From the NCBI GenBank assembly GCA_963815505.1, contig CAWFGU010000006.1:20722-84721 (forward strand): DNA of 64,000 nt, written 5' to 3'. Shown in pieces: positions 1-8,650 of the stretch. Both the position numbers and the translations under genes were made by a program. Source of the DNA: CAXBBB01 sp963815505 (GTDB taxonomy: Bacteria > Bacteroidota > Rhodothermia > Rhodothermales > BA12). Every line of letters starts with the position of its first letter. Within the stretch, counting starts at the first letter, position 1. The notes under the pieces are model-generated. The model did no database searches. It was not told where the DNA came from and was given only the letters and a program-made list of their open reading frames with translations.

Positions 1-291
1 CTCGCCGTCCATCACGCCAACGCTACTCGTCACCAGTAGCGCACCCACGCCCACCTCGCGCAGTGCCCACGCCTGTGCCCTGTAGTCGATCTGGTTGGGC
101 AGCAGACGATGCGGCTGTCCGTGGCGAAACAGAGCGTATGCCGGGCGCTCAGTTTGGACTTTGTACAGCCGCTGCACGCCCCACGGCGTATCGATGTCGA
201 CCGGCGCCATCGCCAAGCCGCCCGGACGCCCCATGCGATAGGCGCTGCCCAAGATGACGCCGACGGCTTCTCGTGATTCGGACTTCGCCAC
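1..291 (-). CDS. S-methyl-5'-thioadenosine / purine nucleoside phosphorylase, 3' end cut by window
   Basis: The 97 visible codons begin at a GTG one base after the stop of the preceding gene. The translation carries GVILGSAY near the N-terminus, then ALFRHGQPHRLLPNQIDYRA and WALREVGVGALLVTSSVGV, which match the phosphate/nucleoside-binding core of the MTAP/PNP family (RHG..H..P..INYRAN..AL, SAVGS). These enzymes split methylthioadenosine or purine nucleosides with phosphate in the cytoplasm. The gene is last in a minus-strand run behind an ABC importer and two amidotransferase-fold proteins, which suggests the imported molecule may be nucleoside-like. The C-terminal half, including the base-specificity residues, lies outside the window, so the exact substrate cannot be read. 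Confidence 0.8.
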   Translation of the reverse strand, partial: MAKSESREAVGVILGSAYRMGRPGGLAMAPVDIDTPWGVQRLYKVQTERPAYALFRHGQPHRLLPNQIDYRAQAWALREVGVGALLVTSSVGVMDGE

Positions 292-292
292 G

Positions 293-976
293 TCAGACGA
301 GGACCGGCAAGGCTTCGAGCCCCACACCGTACGCATTGTCGTCGACACGGAATTTGCCTTCGGGCTCGACGCCGCACAACCACTTGGTCAAGCTGTCGCA
401 AAAGTGGTCGAGGTGGGCGACCTGCTGGATGCCGTGCTCGACGATGGGGTCGAGCGTCGATGCGAACAGGACTCCACCGTAGTGGTCGGTCTGCCACGTA
501 ATCGGCTCGCCCTGAGCGTTGCGCTGGATCACGTCGGCGCCTTCGGGGATGCGCGTGTAGATGCCGTGTACGTGCCAGCAGGCGTGGCGGGGTGTCAGTC
601 CGCGGAAGACCGGGTGCGCGTGATCGGTCTGCGAAACGGGCGGGTTCCACGGGTCGTCGACCCACCAGTAGTTGTTGACCGGTCGATCTTCCCACTGCGC
701 GTCGAGCCAATCGGGGTCCGAGTCGCCGAAGATGGCGATCTTCTTGCCTTGGGCGAGAAAGCGGTACAGCACCTCTTTGCGCTCGGTCAGAACCTGTTGA
801 TTCGACTGGAACGGGATCACCAGCGCGTCGAGGTTGGCGACGGCGTCGTCCGTCAGTGCGTGGACGTAAATCAGACGATAGAGGTCGCGGTATTTGGGCG
901 CCGTCGCAAACGCGTACTGGCTCCAGACGCCGTTGAAAATCAGGCCGATGCGAGGCGAGGCGGGCAGTTCAGACAT
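293..976 (-). CDS. ThuA/class I glutamine amidotransferase-fold protein (second of a pair)
   Basis: 227 aa with no signal peptide. The start (MSELPASPRIGLIFNG) is chosen because it overlaps the upstream stop by 8 bases; a longer upstream frame is arginine-rich and looks non-coding. The protein alternates hydrophobic strands and helices (LDALVIPF, GKKIAIFGDSD) like Rossmann-type GATase1/ThuA domains, but no Cys-His-Glu catalytic triad is evident. It has Trp/His-rich loops (NNYWWVDDPW, HACWHVHGIY) that could form a ligand pocket. It is followed after one base by the nucleoside phosphorylase and preceded by a protein of the same general design. Function is unknown; a role with the neighbouring importer is inferred from operon structure only. 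Confidence 0.7.
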   Translation of the reverse strand: MSELPASPRIGLIFNGVWSQYAFATAPKYRDLYRLIYVHALTDDAVANLDALVIPFQSNQQVLTERKEVLYRFLAQGKKIAIFGDSDPDWLDAQWEDRPVNNYWWVDDPWNPPVSQTDHAHPVFRGLTPRHACWHVHGIYTRIPEGADVIQRNAQGEPITWQTDHYGGVLFASTLDPIVEHGIQQVAHLDHFCDSLTKWLCGVEPEGKFRVDDNAYGVGLEALPVLV

Positions 977-1685
977 GAGCCGGTGCGGATTGGAGGGGTG
1001 CAGTGGAATGAGAATTGGCTTCGACGAGCGAGACCATGTTGCGGTAAAGCGTGAGCAGTGCGCTGTACGTTTCGGCGGCGATGTCTTCGGTCTCTGTCGT
1101 CTCCGAGGCATGAGCGTAACGCTCGGCGGCGCTGGGGGCAGGATCCTCACTCTGGGCAAAATCGCCCAGCGGACCGGACGCCGTCAGCACGATGCGACCG
1201 TTCGTCGTCGACTCATCAAGGACGACGATGGGACGGTTCCACGTGTCGGCCAGAATCACGTCGGCGTTGGGTGACGCGTCGATGTAGCCGACCGACCACC
1301 AGCCACTGATGCCGTGGTTGAACTGCAAATCGTCGAGCCGGACGCCGTCCATCAGGCGGTGGCGGTCGGTCGGGACGTGGTAGCGCACGTCGCGCGAGGG
1401 TTTCGAGTTGTCCATCCGCCACTGATTGCCGGGCACCCAGTCGGTAAACCAACCATCGAAGCAGAACAGCGTCCCTCCCGCATCCAGGAAGTCACGGACC
1501 GTCTGTTTGATCGCTAGCATCGCAACGTGATCGCAGCCGTTGGGGACCACGAGCAGGTCGGCCCCTGTCAGGTCGACTGAAAAGTCGGGGGTAACGTGCG
1601 CGAATCGGTAGCAGACGCGGTCGTTCGAGGCGAACATGCGGTCCAGCCCGATGATGGCATTGGAGATGACGACGGCGTCGAGCAT
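969..1685 (-). CDS. ThuA/GATase1-fold protein (first of a pair)
   Basis: 238 aa, cytoplasmic. GADLLVVPNGCDHVAMLA and FLDAGGTLFCFDGWFTDWVPG read like the central strands of a ThuA or beta-galactosidase-trimerisation (GATase-like) fold. A Cys sits in the PNGCDH turn, where a nucleophile elbow would be expected, but a catalytic assignment is not secure. The gene lies 23 bases after the ABC ATPase and overlaps the next, similar-sized protein by 8 bases. The two proteins are probably distant paralogues working together; the function is not recognised. Confidence 0.7.
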   Translation of the reverse strand: MLDAVVISNAIIGLDRMFASNDRVCYRFAHVTPDFSVDLTGADLLVVPNGCDHVAMLAIKQTVRDFLDAGGTLFCFDGWFTDWVPGNQWRMDNSKPSRDVRYHVPTDRHRLMDGVRLDDLQFNHGISGWWSVGYIDASPNADVILADTWNRPIVVLDESTTNGRIVLTASGPLGDFAQSEDPAPSAAERYAHASETTETEDIAAETYSALLTLYRNMVSLVEANSHSTAPLQSAPAHV

Positions 1686-1708
1686 AGGGGCGGTGTGGGC
1701 GAGTCGGA

Positions 1709-2458
1709 TCAGTCTACTATCGCGGCATCGGCGATGCCTTCCCAGAACCGTAACTCATCACTCACGCCCGTCGCCGGATCGGCCACGAACGCCTCACGGC
1801 TCGGATACTGCGCCAGTTTGCCCTTGATCATCAGCCCAAATGCGTCGCCGACGCGGAGGGCCTCCTTGAGATCGTGCGTGACGAAAAGAGCTGTCAGCCC
1901 TTGCTCTGCGGCTATGCGGGCATAGAGATCTTGCATCGTCGCTCGCGTCTCCACGTCGAGTTTGCCAAACGGCTCGTCGAGCAGCAGCAGGTCGGGGTGT
2001 GCCGTTACGGCTCGCCCGAACGCGACGCGCTGCTGCTGCCCGCCACTCAGTTGATCCGGTTTTTTATGCGCGTGCTCGGCGACCTCGAGGTCGCCGAGCA
2101 GCGCTTGAGCCCGCTCCTCGGCGTCCCTCTCCCCTCTCAGCCGCGCAGCAAAGGCGACGTTCTCACACGCTGAGAGGTGGGGAAACAGCAGCGGCTCCTG
2201 GCTTAGATAGACGACGCCCCGCTTGTGCGGAGGCAGCCCGTCAAGCGATCGCCCACCGACGACTATCCGCCCAGCGTCTGCCGACTCCAGCCCGGCCAGG
2301 ATTTTGAGCAGCGTCGTCTTGCCGCTACCGCTTCGTCCCAACACCGCTAGCGTCTGATGCTCGTCCACGCGCACGTCGCACCCACGCAGCACGTCTTCGG
2401 ACGCGTAGCGCTTGGAGATTCCGTCGACGGCGACGAAGGAGGAGAAGTCAGCGATCAT
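1709..2458 (-). CDS. ABC importer ATPase, YnjD/ThiQ-like
   Basis: 249 aa ABC nucleotide-binding subunit. All motifs are intact: Walker A GRSGSGKTT at about residues 41-49, Q-loop YLSQEP, signature LSGGQQQRVAFGRA, Walker B LLLLDEPFGKLD and the switch His in FVTHDL. It energises the two membrane subunits encoded just upstream; the gap to the second permease is 15 bases. Domain size and gene order (lipoprotein, permease, permease, ATPase) match the E. coli ynjBCD type, whose substrate is not established, more than polyamine or iron systems. ThiQ (thiamine) is the closest characterised relative by general layout. Confidence 0.85.
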   Translation of the reverse strand: MIADFSSFVAVDGISKRYASEDVLRGCDVRVDEHQTLAVLGRSGSGKTTLLKILAGLESADAGRIVVGGRSLDGLPPHKRGVVYLSQEPLLFPHLSACENVAFAARLRGERDAEERAQALLGDLEVAEHAHKKPDQLSGGQQQRVAFGRAVTAHPDLLLLDEPFGKLDVETRATMQDLYARIAAEQGLTALFVTHDLKEALRVGDAFGLMIKGKLAQYPSREAFVADPATGVSDELRFWEGIADAAIVD

Positions 2459-2473
2459 GCCAAAGGATACGAG

Positions 2474-3247
2474 CTACATGTTGCCCCGAAACACGAAGCG
2501 ACGGTTGAACCACAGCAGCAACGCGGGCGGGCCGACGAGCAGGCACGCGGCGACGGCAGCGTAGTACGGATTAGCCTCGTTAAGGTAAAAGAAGATGCGG
2601 ACCGTCAGCGTCTGCACCTTGCCCTGGCCGATCAGGACCGTCAGCCCGTACTGAAACCACGACAGCAAAAAGGACTGGACGAAGCAGACGACGGCGAGTG
2701 GACGAGCCTGGGGCCAAACGACGCGCGTCAACACCTGCCACGCGCGCGCGCCCAACGTCCGAGCGGCAGCCTCTTGCTGGGCGATGCGGCGGCTCCAGAA
2801 GGCGGTAAAAAAAACGGTCGCAAACCCCAACGCCAGCGTCAGGTGGCTCAGCGCGACGCCTGCCCACGTGCCCGCCAGCCCCATCCGCAGGTACAGCGCG
2901 AGCAGGCACACGCCGACCAGAACAGGCGACATCAGATACGGTACGTAGGCCAAAAACAGCAGCGGCGCTCCGGCTCGGCTGTACGCGACCAACCGCGCTG
3001 CCGCAAATCCGCCAACCGTCGACACCAATCCAACCACCAAAGCCAAAACGGTCGACACGCCCAGCGCTCGGGGGAGATCGCCGCTGAGCAGTTCGGCCCA
3101 ACGTCCGAGCGAGAGCGCGTCGGGCAGCAGGCTGGCGGGCGCCCAGCGCGTGACGAGCGAGTAGCCGACGAGGACGACGAAGGGAAACACGCAGCAGAGC
3201 GCGACGAATGCCGCTGCCCACTTTCGCTGGGAGACGGACCGCGTCAT
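2474..3247 (-). CDS. ABC importer permease subunit 2 (YnjC-like)
   Basis: 257 aa with about six hydrophobic membrane spans. The EAA cytoplasmic loop is seen as EAAARTLGARAWQVLTRVVW, the contact site for the ATPase. The ATG chosen (MTRSVSQRKWAAA) overlaps the stop of the first permease in an ATGA arrangement, giving translational coupling. E. coli YnjC is a single fused polypeptide, while here the two halves are separate genes. It sits between permease 1 and the ATPase. Substrate is unknown. Confidence 0.82.
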   Translation of the reverse strand: MTRSVSQRKWAAAFVALCCVFPFVVLVGYSLVTRWAPASLLPDALSLGRWAELLSGDLPRALGVSTVLALVVGLVSTVGGFAAARLVAYSRAGAPLLFLAYVPYLMSPVLVGVCLLALYLRMGLAGTWAGVALSHLTLALGFATVFFTAFWSRRIAQQEAAARTLGARAWQVLTRVVWPQARPLAVVCFVQSFLLSWFQYGLTVLIGQGKVQTLTVRIFFYLNEANPYYAAVAACLLVGPPALLLWFNRRFVFRGNM

Positions 3248-4092
3248 GCCGCCACCCGCATTCGGCGAAACACCAGCCCGAGCACACCGACGACCAGTCC
3301 TGTATAGAGGAGTGCGATGGCGAACGCTTCGGGTTTCTGGCTCAGATCGAAGAGCGCGAACTTGCGCATGACGAGGACCGATAGCATCTGCGGACTCTGC
3401 CGGTCGAGCAGCAGCGGCGCCTCGTACGCACCCAGCACGACGACGAAGAGCAGCAGCACGTTCGGTCCGGCCTGCCTGAGCAAAAGCGGAACCGACACGC
3501 GCCACGTCGCCTGCCGAGCGCTCGCGCCCAGCGTCCGCGCTACGTTAGCCAGATCACCGACGCGTTCCTGGGCGTGGATCTCGGCGAAGAGTAGCAGGAA
3601 AAACGGTACGGCCAATCCGACGTGCGCCACGATCAGCCCGATGCCTGCCGAGTCGTAGACCATCGCCGGAAGCCCCTCCCCCGCTTCGAGCCCGCCCATC
3701 GCTCGGACGACGCGCGCCAGCGTCCCGAACGGAGCCAGCAGTTGCAGTACCAGAAACGCCGATACCGTCGACGGGATCGCAAGCGGGAGGTAGAGGAACG
3801 CCCCCAGCCGCCCACCCGCAATCGAGTGGTGTAGCCACAACCCCAGTGGAAGCGCGATGGCCAGCGTGATTGCGACGGATGCCCCTGCCACATACGCGCT
3901 CCACCCGACCGACTGCCAAAACACACTACCGCTCAGCAGACTGGCCCAATGGCGCACCGTACCCCCATCGGCCAACAAACCGACTGCTTCGACACTGTAC
4001 AGTCCGGCGTACACAAGGCTGGCCGCAACCGGTATCAGCGCCACGGTTGCCAGCAGCGCATAGCCGCTCCACCCTAGCCAATCCCGCGTCAT
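3244..4092 (-). CDS. ABC importer permease subunit 1 (YnjC-like)
   Basis: 282 aa, about six membrane spans, with an EAA-type loop (ANVARTLGASARQATWRVSV). The start MTRDWLGWSGY is chosen because further upstream the frame runs into an inverted repeat. It overlaps permease 2 by four bases (ATGA). A large 26-bp-arm hairpin lies between this start and the stop of the binding-protein gene and could set the ratio of binding protein to permease. Family assignment is good; substrate is unknown. Confidence 0.82.
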   Translation of the reverse strand: MTRDWLGWSGYALLATVALIPVAASLVYAGLYSVEAVGLLADGGTVRHWASLLSGSVFWQSVGWSAYVAGASVAITLAIALPLGLWLHHSIAGGRLGAFLYLPLAIPSTVSAFLVLQLLAPFGTLARVVRAMGGLEAGEGLPAMVYDSAGIGLIVAHVGLAVPFFLLLFAEIHAQERVGDLANVARTLGASARQATWRVSVPLLLRQAGPNVLLLFVVVLGAYEAPLLLDRQSPQMLSVLVMRKFALFDLSQKPEAFAIALLYTGLVVGVLGLVFRRMRVAA

Positions 4093-4120
4093 CGCTGATC
4101 GCTGGACATGGCCACACCCC

Positions 4121-4199
4121 CGTAGGGGCGACCCGTGGGTCGCCCTCGTTTGCCGCAACGATGGCGTTTGTCCAGGGCGACCCACGGGTCGCCCCTACG
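4121..4199. repeat. Perfect 26-bp inverted repeat, intercistronic
   Basis: Arms at 4121-4146 and 4174-4199 are exact reverse complements, separated by 27 bases; the core is GTAGGGGCGACCCGTGGGTC and its complement. The element lies in the 130-bp gap between the binding-protein stop (4223) and the permease start (4092). Similar GTAGGGGCGACC sequence recurs near 43144 and 62496, so this is a dispersed repeat family. RNA from it would fold into a very stable stem-loop inside the operon message. Confidence 0.85.
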
Positions 4200-4222
4200 A
4201 AAGATCGGAAACGGACGCCCAA

Positions 4223-5443
4223 TCATCGTTCGATCACGCGTTCGCGGAAGTCGCGTTCGATACGGATGGTGTATTCGGGGGCTAGTTCGGGGACGGCACG
4301 GTCGGCGATGGACGCGCGCGACGGCGCATACTGACGACCTGGGGCACTTTGGAACCGGTCGCGCCAGTCAACGGGCAGTTTGTCCAGGCTCAGAATGGAC
4401 CCGTCGCCCCAGACTGCAGGGTCGAGTTTGCGTAGTTGGGCGGCAGGCGACTGGAGGAAGGCGATGGCGACGAGGGCGGCGGCTTTGTCGCTGGCTAGGT
4501 GCGGGATTCCGAGGTAATGGCTGTTCTGAATCAGCCCCCAATCGGGTACGTAAGCGCGAGCCGTTTGAGAAAAGAGACCCTGGGCGACTTTGTTGTCGAC
4601 TTCGGAGTCGTTGTAGCTCATCGTAAAATCGACTTCGCCGGACGCGAACAACTGGTGCAGTTGGGCCACGCCTGCCGGGTACGTCTCGCCCATCTTCCAG
4701 AGGTAGGGTTTGAGGCTGTCGACGTAGGCGATCAGCCCGTCGATAGCGGGTTGGTAGCGGGCTTCGTCGAAGTCGCCTGCGAGCGCGCCCGATCCTCCGG
4801 CGATGTCGGTGAAGAGTGATTTGAGGAAGGCGACGCCGGTGAACTGGGCATCCCAGGTGAATCGTCCGGGGTTGGCCTTGACCCATTCGTAGAGGTCGGC
4901 CCGCGTGGTCGGCGGACTCTGGACGCGGTCCCTATCGTAGATCAACGTCATCTGGACGTTGCCCCACGGCGCTTCGTAGCCGTCGGTCGGCTGCTGGAAA
5001 TCCCTCCCGATAAAGGGGTTGTCGTAGTCTACGTAGCGGGCGCTGGGTAGATCGGCAGCGAACGGTCCCCACAGCGCGTCGATGCGGCGGAGTTGGTAAA
5101 ACGTCTCGCCGTTGATCCAGACCAGGTCGTAGGCACCATCGGCGCGTCCGGCCTCCAGCTCGCCCATCAGGGCCGTCACGATCTCGTTGCCCTGCCCCGG
5201 CGTCACCCGAAGCTCAACGCCAAACGAGTCGCGCAGGATGGGGGCGACGTAGTCTTTCACGTACGCGTTGATGAGCGGATCGCCGCCCCACATCATCCAG
5301 TCGAGCGTCTGCCCGCGTGCGTCGGCGAGGACGCTGTCCCACGGGACGGCTGAGAGTCCATCCGAGTAGCGATCGGCGCGCGGCGCGTCGGGCGAGCAGG
5401 CCGAGAACAGCACCAAGCAACCGGCGAGGAGTAGTGACCCCAT
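4223..5443 (-). CDS. ABC importer substrate-binding lipoprotein, YnjB-like
   Basis: 406 aa. The start MGSLLLAGCLVLFSACSPD gives a short lipoprotein signal with lipobox LFSAC, so it is anchored in a membrane facing the periplasm. A longer frame upstream (to 5575) only translates an intergenic repeat and is rejected. The mature part has the family-1 extracellular solute-binding pattern with strong YnjB resemblance: LDWMMWGGDPLINAY, DLVWINGETFYQLRR, and NVQMTLIYDRDRV in the hinge region. It captures the substrate for the two permeases and ATPase downstream. The substrate cannot be read from sequence; a nucleoside or thiamine-like compound is only a suggestion from the operon. Confidence 0.85.
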   Translation of the reverse strand: MGSLLLAGCLVLFSACSPDAPRADRYSDGLSAVPWDSVLADARGQTLDWMMWGGDPLINAYVKDYVAPILRDSFGVELRVTPGQGNEIVTALMGELEAGRADGAYDLVWINGETFYQLRRIDALWGPFAADLPSARYVDYDNPFIGRDFQQPTDGYEAPWGNVQMTLIYDRDRVQSPPTTRADLYEWVKANPGRFTWDAQFTGVAFLKSLFTDIAGGSGALAGDFDEARYQPAIDGLIAYVDSLKPYLWKMGETYPAGVAQLHQLFASGEVDFTMSYNDSEVDNKVAQGLFSQTARAYVPDWGLIQNSHYLGIPHLASDKAAALVAIAFLQSPAAQLRKLDPAVWGDGSILSLDKLPVDWRDRFQSAPGRQYAPSRASIADRAVPELAPEYTIRIERDFRERVIER

Positions 5444-5460
5444 CACCCGTCCCCTCCATC

Positions 5461-5561
5461 TGTCATCGCGAGGACGTAGACGCTCGTGTCGATGGCCATC
5501 GCGATCTGAGACTACTCGAGCACGTTCGGATCGCCACGTCGCTGTGCTCCTCGCGATGACA
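5461..5561. repeat. Intergenic inverted repeat of the TGTCATCGCGAGGA type
   Basis: A 14-bp sequence TGTCATCGCGAGGA at 5461-5474 is repeated in perfect inversion at 5548-5561, enclosing about 70 bases with GATCGCCACGTCGCTGTGCT near one end. This resembles the widespread intergenic repeat family with TGTCAT(T/C)GCGAGG ends known from many bacterial genomes. It lies between the importer operon and the TonB receptor gene. A single degenerate end recurs at 62559-62571. Confidence 0.75.
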
Positions 5562-5635
5562 AGGGGAAAGGGCATGAGTGGGCTGGGTGGGATGCGCGTT
5601 GAGTAGGGTCCAGACGGAAGGACGGAGCGGGCCGC

Positions 5636-8600
5636 CTACAGCAGGAACGTCAGACCGAACTGGAATTGGCGCGGCGGGCTGGCGTTGCGCTGAACGAACA
5701 CGCCCGTCGCGGCCGAGCCAACCTGTATCTGATTGCTCTGGCTCGCGTTATTGGCGTACCCCGACAGGTTCTCGGCATTGAACACGTTGAACACGTCGGC
5801 GCGGAAGCTGAGCACGCGGCCTGCGACAGGCACGTTGAACTGCGCGCCCAGATCGAACGTGGTGCTCCACGGCAGGCGGTCGCTGTTGCGGCTCTCGCCC
5901 GGCGCGCGGTCGGTTCCGCCGCCGTACTGCGTCACGCGCCCGCGGCCGTCGTTGTCGCCGTTGAGATCGGTCGTGCCGAAGATCGTGGCGTCGGGAACGC
6001 GGTTGATCGGCTGGCCGGACTGGAGCAGGCTGGCTAGGCTGACCGTCACCCACGAGCGGGGCGAATAGTAGATCAGGCCGTTGATGACGTGCGTGCGGTC
6101 GTTGACGCTCGGCCCCCACTCGGCGTCGAAGTCTGACCCGTTGGCGGCGCGGAAGTTGATGTCTTCGGTGTCGTTCTCCAGACGCGACAGCGTGTAGCTC
6201 AGGCGGTAGGCGAACGGATCTTCAGCTCCGGTCTCGCGGACGAGGTTCATCGTCAGGGCGCGGTACGTACTCGTGCCGCCGGTTTCGCTGACGAGGATTT
6301 TGCGCGTCGCGCCGTCGAGCACATTGCCGCTGGCGTCGGTGATCTGGCCGCTGGTATTCGTATAGATCGGATTGGGACGCGTCAGATCGGCGTCGGCGAC
6401 GGACCGTGGCCCGCGCGTCGGGTTGCCGTCGGCATCTACGTCGATGGTGTAAGGCGTCGGCGCGTTGAGGTCGCGTAGGCGGAAGAGGCTGCGACCGAGC
6501 GAGAGGACGGCGTCGGCGTAGAACAGCGTTCGGCTATCGATCTGACGCTGGATGCCCAGCGCGAACTGATGCGCGTACGGGTTGTCGTATCCGTCGGGGT
6601 TGAGGATGCGACGCTCCTCGGTTTGCAACGCTTGGCGCGATCCGGCAATCTGAGCCGCGGTTGGTCCCTGGCCATAGGCGATGCCAGGGAAACTGGCCGT
6701 CAGGTTGCCGTCGAACGTGACCGCGTCGATGTCCGTATCGGCTGGCAGGACCCCGGCGGCGATGAGTTGGCGCAGCTGAGTCTTGTATCCCTCGGCTGTC
6801 GAGTTGAACTGGAGTGCGTCCGAGTAGAGGGCGTAGTTGACCTTGTCGTAGTAGATGCCGTAGCCGCCGCGCAGGCTCGTCCGGGCATCGACGGCGTAGT
6901 TGGCCGACAGGCGCGGGGCCAGGTTGTCCAGGTCGTAGTCGTCTCCGCCGCCCTTGCTCAGGTTGTCCACGTCGTAGCGCAGGCCCGCCGTCAGCGTCAG
7001 GTCGGCGATCGGCGAGAACTGATCTTCGACGTATCCGGCGAACAACGTCTGCCGCGCACCAAAGCTGCCCGGACGCGTCTCGACGTTGTAGCCGAGCACG
7101 GTCGCGTCGGACGGGATGTCGTCGGGCGACAGGCTCGTGCCACGCCCTCGTACGGCCGCAAACTGCGCGTCGGTCAGTTGGACCGTGTAGTTGCCGTCCG
7201 GGTTGCCGCCGCCCTCGAGCGCGTGATCCGTCGTGACGATGTCGACGCCCGCCTTGAGCGTGTGGCGGCCGACCGGAAGCGTCACCTTCTGCTGCGTCTG
7301 GAATGTCGTCTGCTCCTCGTGGAAAACGTAGCCGGGATCGCCGATGACCGCGGCGGTCTGTCCCTGCGGATCGAGCACGACCACCTGCGGTCCGTTCGTC
7401 TCGGCGTCGGCGTAGTCCCAGTCGAAGCGGGCGAACTGGTAGTGGCTCTCGAATATCGCCGAGCCGATGCGCGCCGTGTTTTGGAGCGCGACGTTCAGGC
7501 TGTTGCGCGTCTGCTCGTTGGCCGCAGACGGAAACGCGACACCCCCCTCGAGCCCTCCGCCCTGCCGGTCGTTACCCACGAATCCCGCGTTGATGCGGAG
7601 ATTGGAGCGGACGGCGCTCGACCACACGTGATCCAGCCGTGCGCTGGCGTAGGTGAAGCGGTTGGTGCCCTGAACCGTCTCGTTGACGCCCAGTGGGACA
7701 GAGGTGAGCAGGTTGTCTTTGGCGTCGAACGTCTGCTCCACGTTGACGAAAAGGAAGGTTCGGTCGCGCACAATCGGCCCGCCTGCTGCGATTCCGAACT
7801 GCTGGCGGCTGAACCCGTCCTTGACCTCGTTGCCTAGCAGGTCGCGCTGGTTGAACGGACTCGTGCCGTCGATGATCGAGCCGGGGCGCGTCAGGTAGAA
7901 GACCTCGCCTTCGATGTCGTTGCTGCCGCCGCGCGTGGTGACGTTGAACACGCCGTTGTTGGTCCGTCCGTATTCGGCCGAAAACGCTCCGGTCAGCGCG
8001 GTCACGTCCTGAACGAAGCCGATGGGCATGGCGAAGCGCTGACCGCCCAGAAACTGCTCGTTGTTGTCCATCCCGTCGATCAGGTAGTTGACGAACAGGC
8101 CATTGGCCCCGTTGATCGACACGCTCGGCGCTTCGGGGAAGAAACCCGTCGCCTGCGTCACGCCCGGCAGGCGGAACAGCACGCGCGTCAGGTCGCGCCC
8201 CTCAATCGGCAGCGCCTGGACTTCGCGGGCCGTCAGCGTAGCCGACACCTCGGCGTTGGTGCGGTTGAGATCGGCGAATCCGGTTTCGCCCGTCACCTCT
8301 ACGCCTTCCAGGTCAACGCGCTGAACCGGAATCATCAGCAGCGATACGCTCCGGCTCGCCCGGCTCCGCAGCGTCAACGGGCGCGTCTGCTGGTCGAGGT
8401 AGGCGCCGCTAGACGGGACCGAAACGACGTACTCCCCCGCCGTCTGCAATCCGTTGAAGCGCGCCTTCCCTTCGGCGTCCGAAACAGCCGACGCTGAAAA
8501 GCCGATCTGCGCATTGTCGAGATTGACCGTCAGCCCGGCGAGTGGCGCGCGCGTGTTGAAGTCGTAGAGCGTCACATCGAGCGAGGACTGGGCCAACGCG

Positions 8601-8650
8601 ACCGGAGCGGCGAAGGCGAGCACGAGGAGCGTGGCGGCGCGAAGGAGCAT
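5636..8650 (-). CDS. TonB-dependent receptor with N-terminal carboxypeptidase-regulatory-like domain
   Basis: 1004 aa. A signal peptide (MLLRAATLLVLAFAAPVALA) is followed by a beta-sandwich CarboxypepD_reg-like domain (about 22-105), a plug domain (about 120-235, with INGANGLFVNYLIDGMDN and SAEYGRTNNGVFNVTTRGGS) and a C-terminal 22-strand-type barrel ending in aromatic FGLTFLL. It would transport a bulky substrate across the outer membrane using TonB energy. No SusD-like lipoprotein is next to it, so it is not a SusC/D pair. The downstream importer operon (1-5443) is on the same strand and could handle the same substrate, but repeats separate them. Substrate unknown. Confidence 0.9.
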   Translation of the reverse strand: MLLRAATLLVLAFAAPVALAQSSLDVTLYDFNTRAPLAGLTVNLDNAQIGFSASAVSDAEGKARFNGLQTAGEYVVSVPSSGAYLDQQTRPLTLRSRASRSVSLLMIPVQRVDLEGVEVTGETGFADLNRTNAEVSATLTAREVQALPIEGRDLTRVLFRLPGVTQATGFFPEAPSVSINGANGLFVNYLIDGMDNNEQFLGGQRFAMPIGFVQDVTALTGAFSAEYGRTNNGVFNVTTRGGSNDIEGEVFYLTRPGSIIDGTSPFNQRDLLGNEVKDGFSRQQFGIAAGGPIVRDRTFLFVNVEQTFDAKDNLLTSVPLGVNETVQGTNRFTYASARLDHVWSSAVRSNLRINAGFVGNDRQGGGLEGGVAFPSAANEQTRNSLNVALQNTARIGSAIFESHYQFARFDWDYADAETNGPQVVVLDPQGQTAAVIGDPGYVFHEEQTTFQTQQKVTLPVGRHTLKAGVDIVTTDHALEGGGNPDGNYTVQLTDAQFAAVRGRGTSLSPDDIPSDATVLGYNVETRPGSFGARQTLFAGYVEDQFSPIADLTLTAGLRYDVDNLSKGGGDDYDLDNLAPRLSANYAVDARTSLRGGYGIYYDKVNYALYSDALQFNSTAEGYKTQLRQLIAAGVLPADTDIDAVTFDGNLTASFPGIAYGQGPTAAQIAGSRQALQTEERRILNPDGYDNPYAHQFALGIQRQIDSRTLFYADAVLSLGRSLFRLRDLNAPTPYTIDVDADGNPTRGPRSVADADLTRPNPIYTNTSGQITDASGNVLDGATRKILVSETGGTSTYRALTMNLVRETGAEDPFAYRLSYTLSRLENDTEDINFRAANGSDFDAEWGPSVNDRTHVINGLIYYSPRSWVTVSLASLLQSGQPINRVPDATIFGTTDLNGDNDGRGRVTQYGGGTDRAPGESRNSDRLPWSTTFDLGAQFNVPVAGRVLSFRADVFNVFNAENLSGYANNASQSNQIQVGSAATGVFVQRNASPPRQFQFGLTFLL

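Noticed and set aside
5444..5575. N-terminal extension of the importer lipoprotein
   Set aside because: It translates the intergenic inverted repeat; the internal ATG gives a proper lipoprotein signal.
6569..7837. Plus-strand open frame antisense to the TonB receptor
   Set aside because: Composition (RVVVVDA, ARGQVVQV) is that of a shadow frame; the receptor on the other strand is intact.
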